DNA of 56,783 nucleotides from Bacteroidales bacterium (GTDB lineage Bacteria > Bacteroidota > Bacteroidia > Bacteroidales > UBA932): assembly GCA_017557535.1 (NCBI GenBank), contig JAFYYM010000045.1, positions 1 through 56,783 of the forward strand. Direction: 5' to 3'. A program made the position numbers and the translations under genes. Below the pieces are notes generated by a model. It had not been told where the DNA came from. It saw only the letters and a list, made by a program, of their open reading frames with translations, and ran no database searches. This document shows positions 24,860-35,147 of this stretch, in pieces; the first letter of the stretch is position 1, and every line of letters starts with the position of its first letter.

Positions 24860-26398
24860 ATGAGAAACCTGAAATTATTCTTCGCCGTTTCCCTTACGGC
24901 CCTCTCCCTAATCCGGGTTGACGCGCAGTCGCCCGCCGCCAAGACTAGTCCAGAGAAAAGCAAAGCCCAGAAATACATCGAGACTGTCGCTGCGAACAAC
25001 ATTTTGCGAGGCTCCACTTTCGGAGTGTTCGCCGTGACCGAGGGCGGGCGAACGATAGCATCCTGGAATCCTGGCCAACGTCAGGTTCCCGCTTCGACGA
25101 TGAAGCTTATCACAACAGGAGCCGCGATGCATAAGCTAGGGCCTGACTTCAAGTTCACGACCAGGCTTGGCTATATTGGTGAAATTAAGGACGGGACCTT
25201 GGATGGGGATCTTTACATAGTTGGCGGCGGGGATCCAACTATCGCCTCGAAAGACTCGATAGCGTTGCGACGCGATGTTCTATTCGCCCAGTGGAAAGGA
25301 TTCCTTGACAAGGCAGGTATTAAGAAGATAAATGGCAGGGTAATAGGGGATGGGCGTTATTTCGACGGTCCCATCGAGAGGGACTCCTGGCAGTTCCAGG
25401 ACATCGGAACCGCTTATGGCACAGGAGGTGACGGCCTTTGCTTCTATGAGAATGCGATTGATATGAAAGTCACTCCGGGACCCGCTGTCGGCTCGGCTGT
25501 CCCGGTCGTCGTGTCTTTTCCCTCGCTTCCTTGGATGAAATATCAATTCTATTGCAAGACCGGCAAGGCCGGCACGGGCGATCAGCTATATATGTTCACC
25601 TCCGAGTTCGCCCCTTACGCTGAGGTGAGGGGCACTTTCGCGATAGACCGTAATGCGAAGACAGAAGAGTTCTCAAACAAATTCGGGGCGTATACCTGCG
25701 CTCATTTCTTCGCGGAATATCTTCGCTCCAAAGGAGTTGAGGTCGTTGGTGGAGTAGCGGATGTCCGCATGGGACGTATCAGGGGAAACTTGTCTTCCCT
25801 CGATCCTGGACCTTTCGCCGCCAAGGTTGACGATCTCAAGATGATCGGCATGTCGTATTCCCCGTCCTTGAAGAAAATCGTCAGGGAGACCTTGCTGAAG
25901 AGTGATAACTTTTATGCTGAGACTCTGTATCGGATACTCGGGCGCAGGCTTCATCATTCCGCCTCTGCCGACTCTTGCGCCTCAGCCCTCAGTGATGTGC
26001 TGAGAAGTATTGGCGCCGCTCCTGACGGCATCAGGATTGACGATGGAAGCGGCTTGTCCAGAATATCTTACATTTCTCCGGAGTATTTCGTGAAGTTCCT
26101 TTCCGTCATGATGGACAGTCCTGTGTTCGAGGATTTTATCGAGACTCTAGGACAACCTGGTGGGCGCCATTACGAATCCCGTCTGAAGGGCGAGCCGGAG
26201 GCCATCAAATCAAGGGTCCATCTAAAGAGCGGATCGATGGGAGGTGTCCGATGCTTCAGTGGTTACATCGAGCCCTCCGAGGGCTCCAAGTCAGACGCCA
26301 TCGTTTTCTCGATAATGGCCAATAACTTCACGACATCAATAAGCAAGATAGATCCGATCATAGACCGGATCATAACCTTGCTGGCTGCTGATAATTGA
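24860..26398 (+). CDS. dacB: D-alanyl-D-alanine carboxypeptidase/endopeptidase (PBP4 type, peptidase S13)
   Basis: A 512-aa periplasmic penicillin-binding protein of the DacB class that trims or cuts peptidoglycan cross-links. The three active-site motifs are visible: STMK (Ser79), SDN (in LLKSDNFYAE) and KSG (LKSGSMGG). A signal peptide ends near VDAQ. The long insert between the first two motifs is typical of S13 enzymes. ATG 24860 (MRNLKLFF) is chosen because it gives a normal signal peptide; upstream in-frame codons overlap the promoter region. Convergent with the Ig-like lipoprotein gene, 5 bases apart. Confidence 0.95.
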   Translation: MRNLKLFFAVSLTALSLIRVDAQSPAAKTSPEKSKAQKYIETVAANNILRGSTFGVFAVTEGGRTIASWNPGQRQVPASTMKLITTGAAMHKLGPDFKFTTRLGYIGEIKDGTLDGDLYIVGGGDPTIASKDSIALRRDVLFAQWKGFLDKAGIKKINGRVIGDGRYFDGPIERDSWQFQDIGTAYGTGGDGLCFYENAIDMKVTPGPAVGSAVPVVVSFPSLPWMKYQFYCKTGKAGTGDQLYMFTSEFAPYAEVRGTFAIDRNAKTEEFSNKFGAYTCAHFFAEYLRSKGVEVVGGVADVRMGRIRGNLSSLDPGPFAAKVDDLKMIGMSYSPSLKKIVRETLLKSDNFYAETLYRILGRRLHHSASADSCASALSDVLRSIGAAPDGIRIDDGSGLSRISYISPEYFVKFLSVMMDSPVFEDFIETLGQPGGRHYESRLKGEPEAIKSRVHLKSGSMGGVRCFSGYIEPSEGSKSDAIVFSIMANNFTTSISKIDPIIDRIITLLAADN

Positions 26399-26403
26399 CA
26401 ATC

Positions 26404-28515
26404 TTATTGGCTTTCGATCACGCAGACGTCTATGAATTCCTTATTGGAGGTGTAAAGGATATTCTCATTCTTATAGAGTCTGTTGTCTGACCACTCCGAA
26501 TGGCCAGTAACACTCACATAGACATCTCCTTTGCTTGTCACCCAGAAAGGATCGTCCCCGAAGATGACATCCTTGTCCACATTGAAACTCTTGAATAAAA
26601 CACCGTTCTTATGGATGCGGATTTGCTTTTTCGGGAAGTCGTTTGTCAGAGTGTAGACATCATTCCCTACGCACCTTATCGACTGGTAGTAGTTGAAAGC
26701 CACCTTGTCGATGGTCTTGTCCAGTTTTCCGTTCTTGTAGAGGCGCCCGTACGTTCCGTCACTTCCCTCATCGCAAGTGAAAATATACACATCTCCCGAT
26801 TGGGTGACATCCACGTAACCGGAATTATTCTCATTTAAGAAAGTGGACTTCAAGGTTCCTGCCGTTGAGATATTGAACCATCCAAGATACGAATGGTTGA
26901 AAGAATCAATAAAATTGGAGGTGACGTGAAGGTCTCCACTCGGAGCCACCGCGAGGTAAGGGTAGAAGAATTCCTTTGCGGTCCCTTTCAGAGAGAAAGA
27001 GTCGACATATTTGTCGCCTTCCTTATACTTTATCACTAACAAATCGCTTGGGTCGAAGTCTTTTAACAGCACTAGCGCATAGATCCCGTTTCTTGCCGAG
27101 AAACCGTAGAATACGTATGATTTTACCTGTGATGTGACCTCGAACATAGGCTTCCTGTCCTTGCAGAACCACGCCTCTTCGCCATCAGAGGTATAATAAT
27201 GCTCAAAGGAGTAAAGATGCTTCCCGTCGGTGTCTATAGCAGTGGTTCGAATATACTTGACACTGTTCCCCACATTGTATGCTCCGTCCATCGGGTCGGG
27301 GACACCGTTGACTTTGAGGACGCCTCCGCTCTCAAGAGTGTACACGATGGGACCAGAGGTCTTGGTCACTGTCACCTTGCACTCCGCCGTGAACCCTCCT
27401 TCCTCGGAAGTCGCTGTGATTGTGGCGATTCCTTCCTTGACTCCCACGACTTTCCCGTTGGCGACAGTGGCTATTGAATTGTCGGATGATTTCCAAGTCA
27501 CATTTTTGTCGGCGGCATATTCGGGATTGTAAGTCACAATCAATGTCCTCGTCTCGCCCGCTTGGATCTGAATCTCCTTAACGTCGAACGAGATGCCCTT
27601 CAGGGCGTCATCCGGGGTGACGGTCACCTCGCAGAGACCTTGCTTGTCCGGGAAGGACTTGGACCTGACAGCAATCACGGTCTTTCCGACTTTTACAGCC
27701 GTGACAAGACCATTCCCGTCAACGGTAGCTATCTGTCCATTTTGAGATGCCCACTCCACACTTTGGTCGGCGTCAGCCGGGCTGACTGTGGCTTTGAGCT
27801 GAGTGGTCGCACCTTCTTTTATCTCGATCGCGGCTGGTTCGACAGTCACGCTCTCAACAGCTATAGGTGTTACTGTTACAGAACAAGTGGCTGTTTTCCC
27901 TCCGTCCTTTGTTTTGACGGTTATCGTGGTGGTACCAGCTTGGACGGCTGTCACTTTCCCGGTGGCGTCGACAGTGGCGACCTTGGCGTCAGAACTGGTC
28001 CATTCGACAGATTTATCCGACGCGTTGTCCGGGCTGACTGTGGCTTTCAATTGTTCGGTCTCACCCGTGGTTAACTCCAGTTTGTCATGATCTAGGGCTA
28101 CACCTGATACCGTCACTGTCTTAGCGGTGACAGTGACAGTGCATGTGGATGTCTTGGAACCATCGGTGGTTGTGACAGTTATCGTGGCTGAACCTGCTTT
28201 GACAGCAGTCACCTTACCAGAATTGTCCACCGTTGCTATCGTCGCGTCGGAAGACTTCCAGCTGACGGCCTTGTTTGTGGCATTATCCGGGGTGACGGTG
28301 GCCGTCAAGGTCTCGGATCCACCTTCGACGAGGCTGAGAGATGTTTTGCTGATTGTCACGCCTGTCACAGATACGGTGCTGGATCCTCCACCTCCGTTTC
28401 CTCCATTTCCACCACCGCCATTGTTGTCGGGCTCTTCCGGCCCGCAAGAGAAGAATGTCATGGAAAGAGCGACGGTGACTATCGCCGTGATAGATGTCCT
28501 AAATAGCTTTCTCAT
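26404..28515 (-). CDS. Lipoprotein with tandem bacterial Ig-like (Big_2) domains
   Basis: A 703-aa surface or periplasmic lipoprotein. A lipobox signal (FFSCG) is followed by a Gly/Asn-rich linker and about five Big_2 repeats, each with a pattern like VSWKSSDATIATVDNSGKV and AGSATITV (to about residue 385). The C-terminal 300 residues contain repeated short segments of the type LYKNGKL and look like a propeller-type domain. No catalytic motif is seen. A close paralogue lies in opposite orientation at 30766. Likely roles are adhesion or glycan binding, but this is not established. Confidence 0.85.
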   Translation of the reverse strand: MRKLFRTSITAIVTVALSMTFFSCGPEEPDNNGGGGNGGNGGGGSSTVSVTGVTISKTSLSLVEGGSETLTATVTPDNATNKAVSWKSSDATIATVDNSGKVTAVKAGSATITVTTTDGSKTSTCTVTVTAKTVTVSGVALDHDKLELTTGETEQLKATVSPDNASDKSVEWTSSDAKVATVDATGKVTAVQAGTTTITVKTKDGGKTATCSVTVTPIAVESVTVEPAAIEIKEGATTQLKATVSPADADQSVEWASQNGQIATVDGNGLVTAVKVGKTVIAVRSKSFPDKQGLCEVTVTPDDALKGISFDVKEIQIQAGETRTLIVTYNPEYAADKNVTWKSSDNSIATVANGKVVGVKEGIATITATSEEGGFTAECKVTVTKTSGPIVYTLESGGVLKVNGVPDPMDGAYNVGNSVKYIRTTAIDTDGKHLYSFEHYYTSDGEEAWFCKDRKPMFEVTSQVKSYVFYGFSARNGIYALVLLKDFDPSDLLVIKYKEGDKYVDSFSLKGTAKEFFYPYLAVAPSGDLHVTSNFIDSFNHSYLGWFNISTAGTLKSTFLNENNSGYVDVTQSGDVYIFTCDEGSDGTYGRLYKNGKLDKTIDKVAFNYYQSIRCVGNDVYTLTNDFPKKQIRIHKNGVLFKSFNVDKDVIFGDDPFWVTSKGDVYVSVTGHSEWSDNRLYKNENILYTSNKEFIDVCVIESQ

Positions 28516-28586
28516 AATGAACCAAGTTGAATGGGTACTTCACAAAAATACGAAAATCGGCCGAATAACCAAACCGTCAGAGCCGG

Positions 28587-29696
28587 TTATCTCGGGAAAT
28601 AATCCTGGCTGCTGAAAATAGAGATCACACCGGAGCCCGCTACGTCAACCTGTCCCACTACTCTTCTGGCACACAACGGTTTCCTGTCGTAATAGTCCGG
28701 TGCTGAAGGGTCAAGGGAACTGACTCTCACGACCAACGATGAGTGGATGAACCGCCCGTCACCGATGTAAATTCCCACATGGGTGGCCTTGGCGGGAACC
28801 CCATTTGCCGCCTCTCGTCCCCAAAAGACGAGGTCGCCGGGATGGAGCCCGGTCCATATCACCTCACCGTCAGCGCTGAACAGAGGCAGGTTCTCCCCGA
28901 TCCTTCCCTGCTGGGAAGCGTTGCGCGGGAGAAGAATCCCGTTTGCCAGGAACACGCTCCTCGCGAGTCCGCTGCAGTCAACGTTCTTTATGGAAGTGCC
29001 TCCCCACATGTAGGGGACGCCGATAAACCCCCTTGTGGTCTCGACCAGGCTCCTTCTCAATGCATCTTCCTTGTTCAGGCCCTCATACTTGCCTTTGGCC
29101 CACTTATAAAACACCGCCACATCAGAGGCGGGGACATAACCTGTCTTTCCGGAAGGTAGCACGACTCCGACAAACTTTTTCTTCAGGACCACCTGTCCCT
29201 CCTCGTATCCTTTGAGGCTGCCTTTGGTGTGAGTGATGGTCTTGTACATGATGCGGACCAAATCCCCGAGAATAAACTCAGACACTATCCCGGATTTGAT
29301 TGACGGCTCTTCATAGACATATGACTTGAATGCGGTACATATGTATTTGGGAGCCTCCAGATAATCAGCTATTTCCCTATCATTCATCATGACAAGCCCC
29401 CGGATGTCAACCCAGGCCGTGTAAGGCTCAGGGGACTTGATCCTGGCCCAGCCGTCTTTCTCTTCCAGAACCTCGACAACAGTGCCCATCAGGGCCTGGT
29501 CACCTAGCTCGGCCTCATATTCGGGAGCCTCTCTCATGAAATTCGCTGACAGGTCCACGACGGCTCTCCGTGGAGCCTTGGCTTCCATCTCTTTGTCACC
29601 GAATCTCAGATGAGTCGATCTTTCCTCTTGTGCGAGAACCGAGGTTGACAAGCAGATGACAAATAAAGGGATAATGGTTGATAAAATGCTTTTCAT
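28587..29696 (-). CDS. NlpC/P60 family cysteine peptidase with SH3-like domains
   Basis: A 369-aa secreted protein with a signal peptide (VLAQ). Two SH3-like domains (about residues 40-200) precede an NlpC/P60 domain whose catalytic Cys (NVDCSGL, about residue 239), His (THVGIYIG) and third polar residue (RFIHSS) are all present. Such enzymes cleave the gamma-D-Glu to diamino acid bond in cell-wall peptides (YkfC-like), for wall recycling or remodelling. It sits 71 bases upstream of the Ig-like lipoprotein gene on the same strand and may share its transcript. Confidence 0.92.
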   Translation of the reverse strand: MKSILSTIIPLFVICLSTSVLAQEERSTHLRFGDKEMEAKAPRRAVVDLSANFMREAPEYEAELGDQALMGTVVEVLEEKDGWARIKSPEPYTAWVDIRGLVMMNDREIADYLEAPKYICTAFKSYVYEEPSIKSGIVSEFILGDLVRIMYKTITHTKGSLKGYEEGQVVLKKKFVGVVLPSGKTGYVPASDVAVFYKWAKGKYEGLNKEDALRRSLVETTRGFIGVPYMWGGTSIKNVDCSGLARSVFLANGILLPRNASQQGRIGENLPLFSADGEVIWTGLHPGDLVFWGREAANGVPAKATHVGIYIGDGRFIHSSLVVRVSSLDPSAPDYYDRKPLCARRVVGQVDVAGSGVISIFSSQDYFPR

Positions 29697-29747
29697 ATTC
29701 GATGTAATGCCTCAAAAGGCGAATATAACGATTTTTAATGTAACTTT

Positions 29748-30725
29748 ATGGCATGGAAGGAGGATATCGAGATGCTTTGTTTTCCTGAAGGCAAAAGATA
29801 CAACACGGCATCTGGACGCTATCGCCGCCTTTATGGTGAGCGTCTGCAGAAACTGGTGATTGACGCCGGTTTCACATGTCCCAACAGGGATGGTACCGTG
29901 GGATATGGCGGCTGCTCTTATTGCGACAATGCGGCCTTCCATCCTGGCTACAGTATACCTGGTAAATCTCTTCACCAGCAGATTGACGAGGGAATCGAAT
30001 TCCATCAACGCAGATATCCCAAGGTCAATCATTATATCGCCTATTTCCAGTCATACTCAAATACTTACGCTTCCCTTGACAAGCTTAGGGAACTATATGG
30101 GGAAGCCCTGTCCCATCCTTCGGTGGTTGGTTTGGTGATAGGCACCCGCCCGGACTGTGTCGATGAAGAGAAACTCGATTATCTCGCATCGCTCGCCCGG
30201 GAGAAAGTGATTGTCGTGGAATACGGAATAGAGTCGTGCTATGACAAGACACTCTTGAGAATAAACCGGGGGCATGATTTCGAGACGGCGAGAAAAGCGG
30301 TTGAGATGACGGCGGAAAGAGGGATTGACGTAGGGGCGCACTTCATTCTGGGACTTCCGGGAGAAAGTAGGGAAATGCTTCTGGACCAATGCTCTGTGAT
30401 CTCGTCACTGCCACTCACTTCAGTGAAGTTCCACCAGCTCCAGATAGTCAAAGGCACCAGGATGGAGAAGGAATATGACAAGAACCCCGGCGAATTCCTC
30501 AGGCTCAGTCTCGATGAATATCTTGACCTGGTGGTGGATATCCTTGAACGCCTCCGCCCGGACCTATGTATCGAGAGAGTGGCGGGGGAAGTGCCTCCGA
30601 GATTTGTCAAGGAGACACCATGGGGCCTTATCCGCAACGACGGCATCCTGCGGCTCCTGGATAAACGACTTGAAGAGAAAGAAACCTGGCAAGGAAGATT
30701 TTATAATTATCCTACTGATAATTAA
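29748..30725 (+). CDS. TIGR01212/YhcC family radical SAM protein
   Basis: A 325-aa radical SAM enzyme. The iron-sulfur cluster Cys residues appear in FTCPNRDGTVGYGGCSYC, with the longer first spacing typical of the YhcC family; downstream segments include VEYGIESCYDKTL and HFILGLPGE. The natural reaction is not firmly known. ATG 29748 overlaps a sequence resembling a -7 box (TAACTTTA, 29741-29748), so translation may instead start at in-frame ATG 29772 (MLCFPEGKRY), which leaves the whole core intact. Confidence 0.9.
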   Translation: MAWKEDIEMLCFPEGKRYNTASGRYRRLYGERLQKLVIDAGFTCPNRDGTVGYGGCSYCDNAAFHPGYSIPGKSLHQQIDEGIEFHQRRYPKVNHYIAYFQSYSNTYASLDKLRELYGEALSHPSVVGLVIGTRPDCVDEEKLDYLASLAREKVIVVEYGIESCYDKTLLRINRGHDFETARKAVEMTAERGIDVGAHFILGLPGESREMLLDQCSVISSLPLTSVKFHQLQIVKGTRMEKEYDKNPGEFLRLSLDEYLDLVVDILERLRPDLCIERVAGEVPPRFVKETPWGLIRNDGILRLLDKRLEEKETWQGRFYNYPTDN

Positions 30726-30735
30726 TAGTTTTTCT

Positions 30736-30743
30736 TATCTTTG
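30736..30743 (+). promoter_or_regulatory. -7 element TATCTTTG for the Ig-like lipoprotein gene
   Basis: TATCTTTG lies 22 bases before ATG 30766, at a normal leader distance. No good -33 TTG. Confidence 0.55.
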
Positions 30744-30765
30744 TCAAGTACTGATCCGTATTGTT

Positions 30766-32745
30766 ATGAAAAGACTATTTGAATTATTCTCAGCGGCTTT
30801 AGTCGCCGTGCTTGTTTCCCTTACATTGTTCTCTTGCGGACATGAGGATCCTGTCCCGGCGACGGTGGGTGTCTCCGGAGTCTCAATCAATAAAACAACT
30901 CTCAGCCTCACCGAGGGCGGGTCAGAGACCCTGACCGCCACTGTGGCCCCTGATAATGCCACAAACAAGGCCGTCAGTTGGAAGTCCTCAGACACCGGAG
31001 TCGCCACGGTGGATAATTCAGGTAAGGTAACCGCCGTGAAAGCCGGATCCGCGACGATAACTGTCACAACCAATGATGGTTCCAAGACCGCGACCTGTTC
31101 TGTCTCAGTTGCTTCCAAGACAGTTTCTGTCACAGCGATATCGCTCGACAAGACCACTCTGGAACTTGCGGAGGGCGCCGAGGAGACACTTAAGGCGACT
31201 ATCACTCCGGCGGACGCCACAAATCAGGTTGTCACCTGGAGCACCAGCGACCATAATGTCGCCAACGTGTCTGACGGAAAAGTCACGGCCGTGAAAGCGG
31301 GTGAGGCCACTATCACCGTGACGACCTCGGACGGCGGGAAGACCGCCACCTGCAAGGTTACAGTAAAGTCTGTCGCCCTTGAGGGCTTGTCCGTGAATCC
31401 GGCAACGCTCGAGATTGTGGAGGGTGGAACCAAGCAACTTGAGGTGATATTCACTCCAGAGGCTTTTGGTGATAAGACAGTACAGTGGGCCTCGGACAAC
31501 ACCAACGTCGTCACTGTTGACAATGATGGCCTTATAACGGCAGTGAAACCTGGTACCGCCAAGGTCTTTGTCGAGAGTCAGGCAGATAAGACTAAACAGG
31601 CTTTCTGCGAGGTTACGGTCACTCCCGATCCTACCCTTAAGGGAATCTCTTTCCCTTATACCAGCCTGACCATGATAAAGGGAGAGGCCAAGCAGTTCCA
31701 GGTGGTTTACAATCCGGATTATGCGGCAAACAAGAAGGTCACGTGGAAGTCTTCCGATCCGGCTGTCGCCACGGTTGACGATGCCGGGATAGTGACGGCT
31801 GTATGGAACGGAGAGGCGGATATCACCGCCACGAGCGAGGAAGGAGGCTTCACCGCCACTTGTAAGGTTACAGTCTCCCAGCAGGAGGGAGTCCAGGTGT
31901 ATATCAGGACTCACGCAGGGGTTTTCCTTAACGGAGATGATTTCGTTGGCAGTAGGCCGGAGCTGAACGATATTTATTACGATGGTACCGACTTTTATGA
32001 GTGTTATGTCTATGGTGGCATTTATAAGAACGGGACCCAGTTTCTGAAAAACTTCTATAAAAGTGGAGATTTCATGGGCATGGTCGCCGGAAGGTTGTAC
32101 TATTTCGATAATTACATGATCAAGATATATGATGCGGAAAACGGCAATCCTTTATTCGAGGAAATGCTCTCGACCGCTAACGGTTACAGGAACGAGGCCA
32201 TGGTGGTCGCTGCGGACGGTACAGCCTATGTGGCAGGTTACAGCTTTGACGCTTTTGGGAAAAGGGTAGGAAGGCTGTGGACCATTTCCAAAGGATTTGA
32301 GATCACTGAGAAAACAATGTATCACGGCGGATCTGAGGAGATATCCACCGATTTGGCTTTTGACGGAGAAGGGAATGTCTGGGCGCTGACGAAGGCTGAT
32401 GGCTGCTTGAATCTCTACAAGAATGGCGAATACGTCCGCTCCATTGATGCCGACAGGGACGGGAACCAGGATCATTTCCTTTCTTTCCACGATAAGGATC
32501 TTTATGTGGTGACCACCTTGCGCACCCAGAAGGATGTCGTGGTCTATAAAAATGATAAGATTCTTTACAAAGTGTCTTCCACGGATGGGTTGATGGCGCG
32601 CTCCAAACCGTTGTTCTCCAAGGATGGTGATCTGTATTTCGCGGCTGGAAGCAGCGGAATAGGCAAGTCTCATGTCTATAAGAACGGCAATATCTTATAC
32701 ACGGTTGGAGGAGAATACGTTTTCAGGCTGTTTGTTGTCGATTAG
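30766..32745 (+). CDS. Lipoprotein with tandem Big_2 domains (paralogue of 26404-28515)
   Basis: A 659-aa lipoprotein (lipobox LFSCG) with about five Big_2 repeats to about residue 380 and a C-terminal part with repeats such as YKNGNILYTV. The first repeat is almost identical at protein level to that of the inverted paralogue (DNATNKAVSWKSSD and NSGKVTAVKAGSATITV), and short DNA blocks are near-identical as well. The frame is open well upstream, but ATG 30766 follows a promoter element and starts the signal peptide, so it is preferred. Function is unknown; adhesion or carbohydrate binding is plausible. Confidence 0.85.
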   Translation: MKRLFELFSAALVAVLVSLTLFSCGHEDPVPATVGVSGVSINKTTLSLTEGGSETLTATVAPDNATNKAVSWKSSDTGVATVDNSGKVTAVKAGSATITVTTNDGSKTATCSVSVASKTVSVTAISLDKTTLELAEGAEETLKATITPADATNQVVTWSTSDHNVANVSDGKVTAVKAGEATITVTTSDGGKTATCKVTVKSVALEGLSVNPATLEIVEGGTKQLEVIFTPEAFGDKTVQWASDNTNVVTVDNDGLITAVKPGTAKVFVESQADKTKQAFCEVTVTPDPTLKGISFPYTSLTMIKGEAKQFQVVYNPDYAANKKVTWKSSDPAVATVDDAGIVTAVWNGEADITATSEEGGFTATCKVTVSQQEGVQVYIRTHAGVFLNGDDFVGSRPELNDIYYDGTDFYECYVYGGIYKNGTQFLKNFYKSGDFMGMVAGRLYYFDNYMIKIYDAENGNPLFEEMLSTANGYRNEAMVVAADGTAYVAGYSFDAFGKRVGRLWTISKGFEITEKTMYHGGSEEISTDLAFDGEGNVWALTKADGCLNLYKNGEYVRSIDADRDGNQDHFLSFHDKDLYVVTTLRTQKDVVVYKNDKILYKVSSTDGLMARSKPLFSKDGDLYFAAGSSGIGKSHVYKNGNILYTVGGEYVFRLFVVD

Positions 32746-32750
32746 CCATT

Positions 32751-34270
<1,520 letters not shown>

Positions 34271-34280
34271 CAGAACTGAC

Positions 34281-35147
34281 ATGTCCCGGAGATTCCCGGC
34301 ATTTGCTATAATCGCTTTATTGGCGCTTTTGCCTTCCTGCAAGGCCTTCCAGTCGTTCATTCACGACGGGGAGGTGGTCGCTAAGTTGGGGGAGCATAAA
34401 TTGTACCTCTCCGAGTTGGAGAAAGTCATCCCCAATGGGATCAGCCCTGAGGACAGCGCCGGCCTGGCTAATCTTTACATCAACTCCTGGGCTACCGGCA
34501 AGGCCTTCCAGGACATCGCCGAGCAAAAGCTCAGCAAGGAGGAGAAAGATGTGTCAAAAGAGCTTGAGGACTATAGGCAGTCCCTCCTTAGGTATCGTTT
34601 CGAGCAGAGGTTCATTTCCGAGAGGCTTGACACGACTGTCTCGTCAAAGGAAGTTAATGAATATTACGAGGCCCATAAGGATAATTTCAAACTGGAGAGA
34701 CCTATCATCAAGGCCAGGTTCATGAAGATCTCCGAGGATTCCCCTAACTTGCAAAAGATCAAGAAACTGATGTCCTCGGACAAGGTTGAGGACGTGATCG
34801 CAGCGGACAGTCTGGCTTTCAACTCCGCCCAGCGTTATGTCGATTGCTCGGACACGTGGATTGACGCCGCCACTTTGGCGGGGGATTTCGGTGTGGATTA
34901 CGTGGAGATGCTGTCGAAAAAGAATGGCAAGTTCATTGAGATCAAGGACGGTGACGGGTTCCTTCTCGTGGCTTTCATCGCTGACATGGTGAAAGCCGGT
35001 GATGTGCCTCCCGAGGAATATTGTGAGGAAAGAATCAAGGATATAATCATAAGCGGGAGAAAGCACAAGCTGCTGACGACTTTGGAACAAGACTTGATAG
35101 AAGACGCCAAGGCCAAGGAGAAATTTGAAATCTACTCTACGAAATGA
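34281..35147 (+). CDS. Periplasmic lipoprotein, PPIase/SurA-like chaperone
   Basis: A 288-aa lipoprotein (lipobox LLPSCK). After the signal it shows the SurA-type N-terminal pattern (VVAKLGEHKLYLSELEKVIP) and mostly helical, charged sequence. A clear parvulin active-site domain is not visible, so it may be a chaperone-only member of the SurA/PpiD group. Its position just downstream of guaB and overlapping the next PPIase gene by four bases (ATGA) matches the arrangement I recall in other Bacteroidales. Confidence 0.8.
   Translation: MSRRFPAFAIIALLALLPSCKAFQSFIHDGEVVAKLGEHKLYLSELEKVIPNGISPEDSAGLANLYINSWATGKAFQDIAEQKLSKEEKDVSKELEDYRQSLLRYRFEQRFISERLDTTVSSKEVNEYYEAHKDNFKLERPIIKARFMKISEDSPNLQKIKKLMSSDKVEDVIAADSLAFNSAQRYVDCSDTWIDAATLAGDFGVDYVEMLSKKNGKFIEIKDGDGFLLVAFIADMVKAGDVPPEEYCEERIKDIIISGRKHKLLTTLEQDLIEDAKAKEKFEIYSTK

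Noticed and set aside
30475-30765. N-terminal extension of the Ig-like lipoprotein gene into the radical SAM gene
   Set aside because: The frame is open by chance inside the upstream gene. A promoter element at 30736 and a clean lipoprotein signal from ATG 30766 define the real start.
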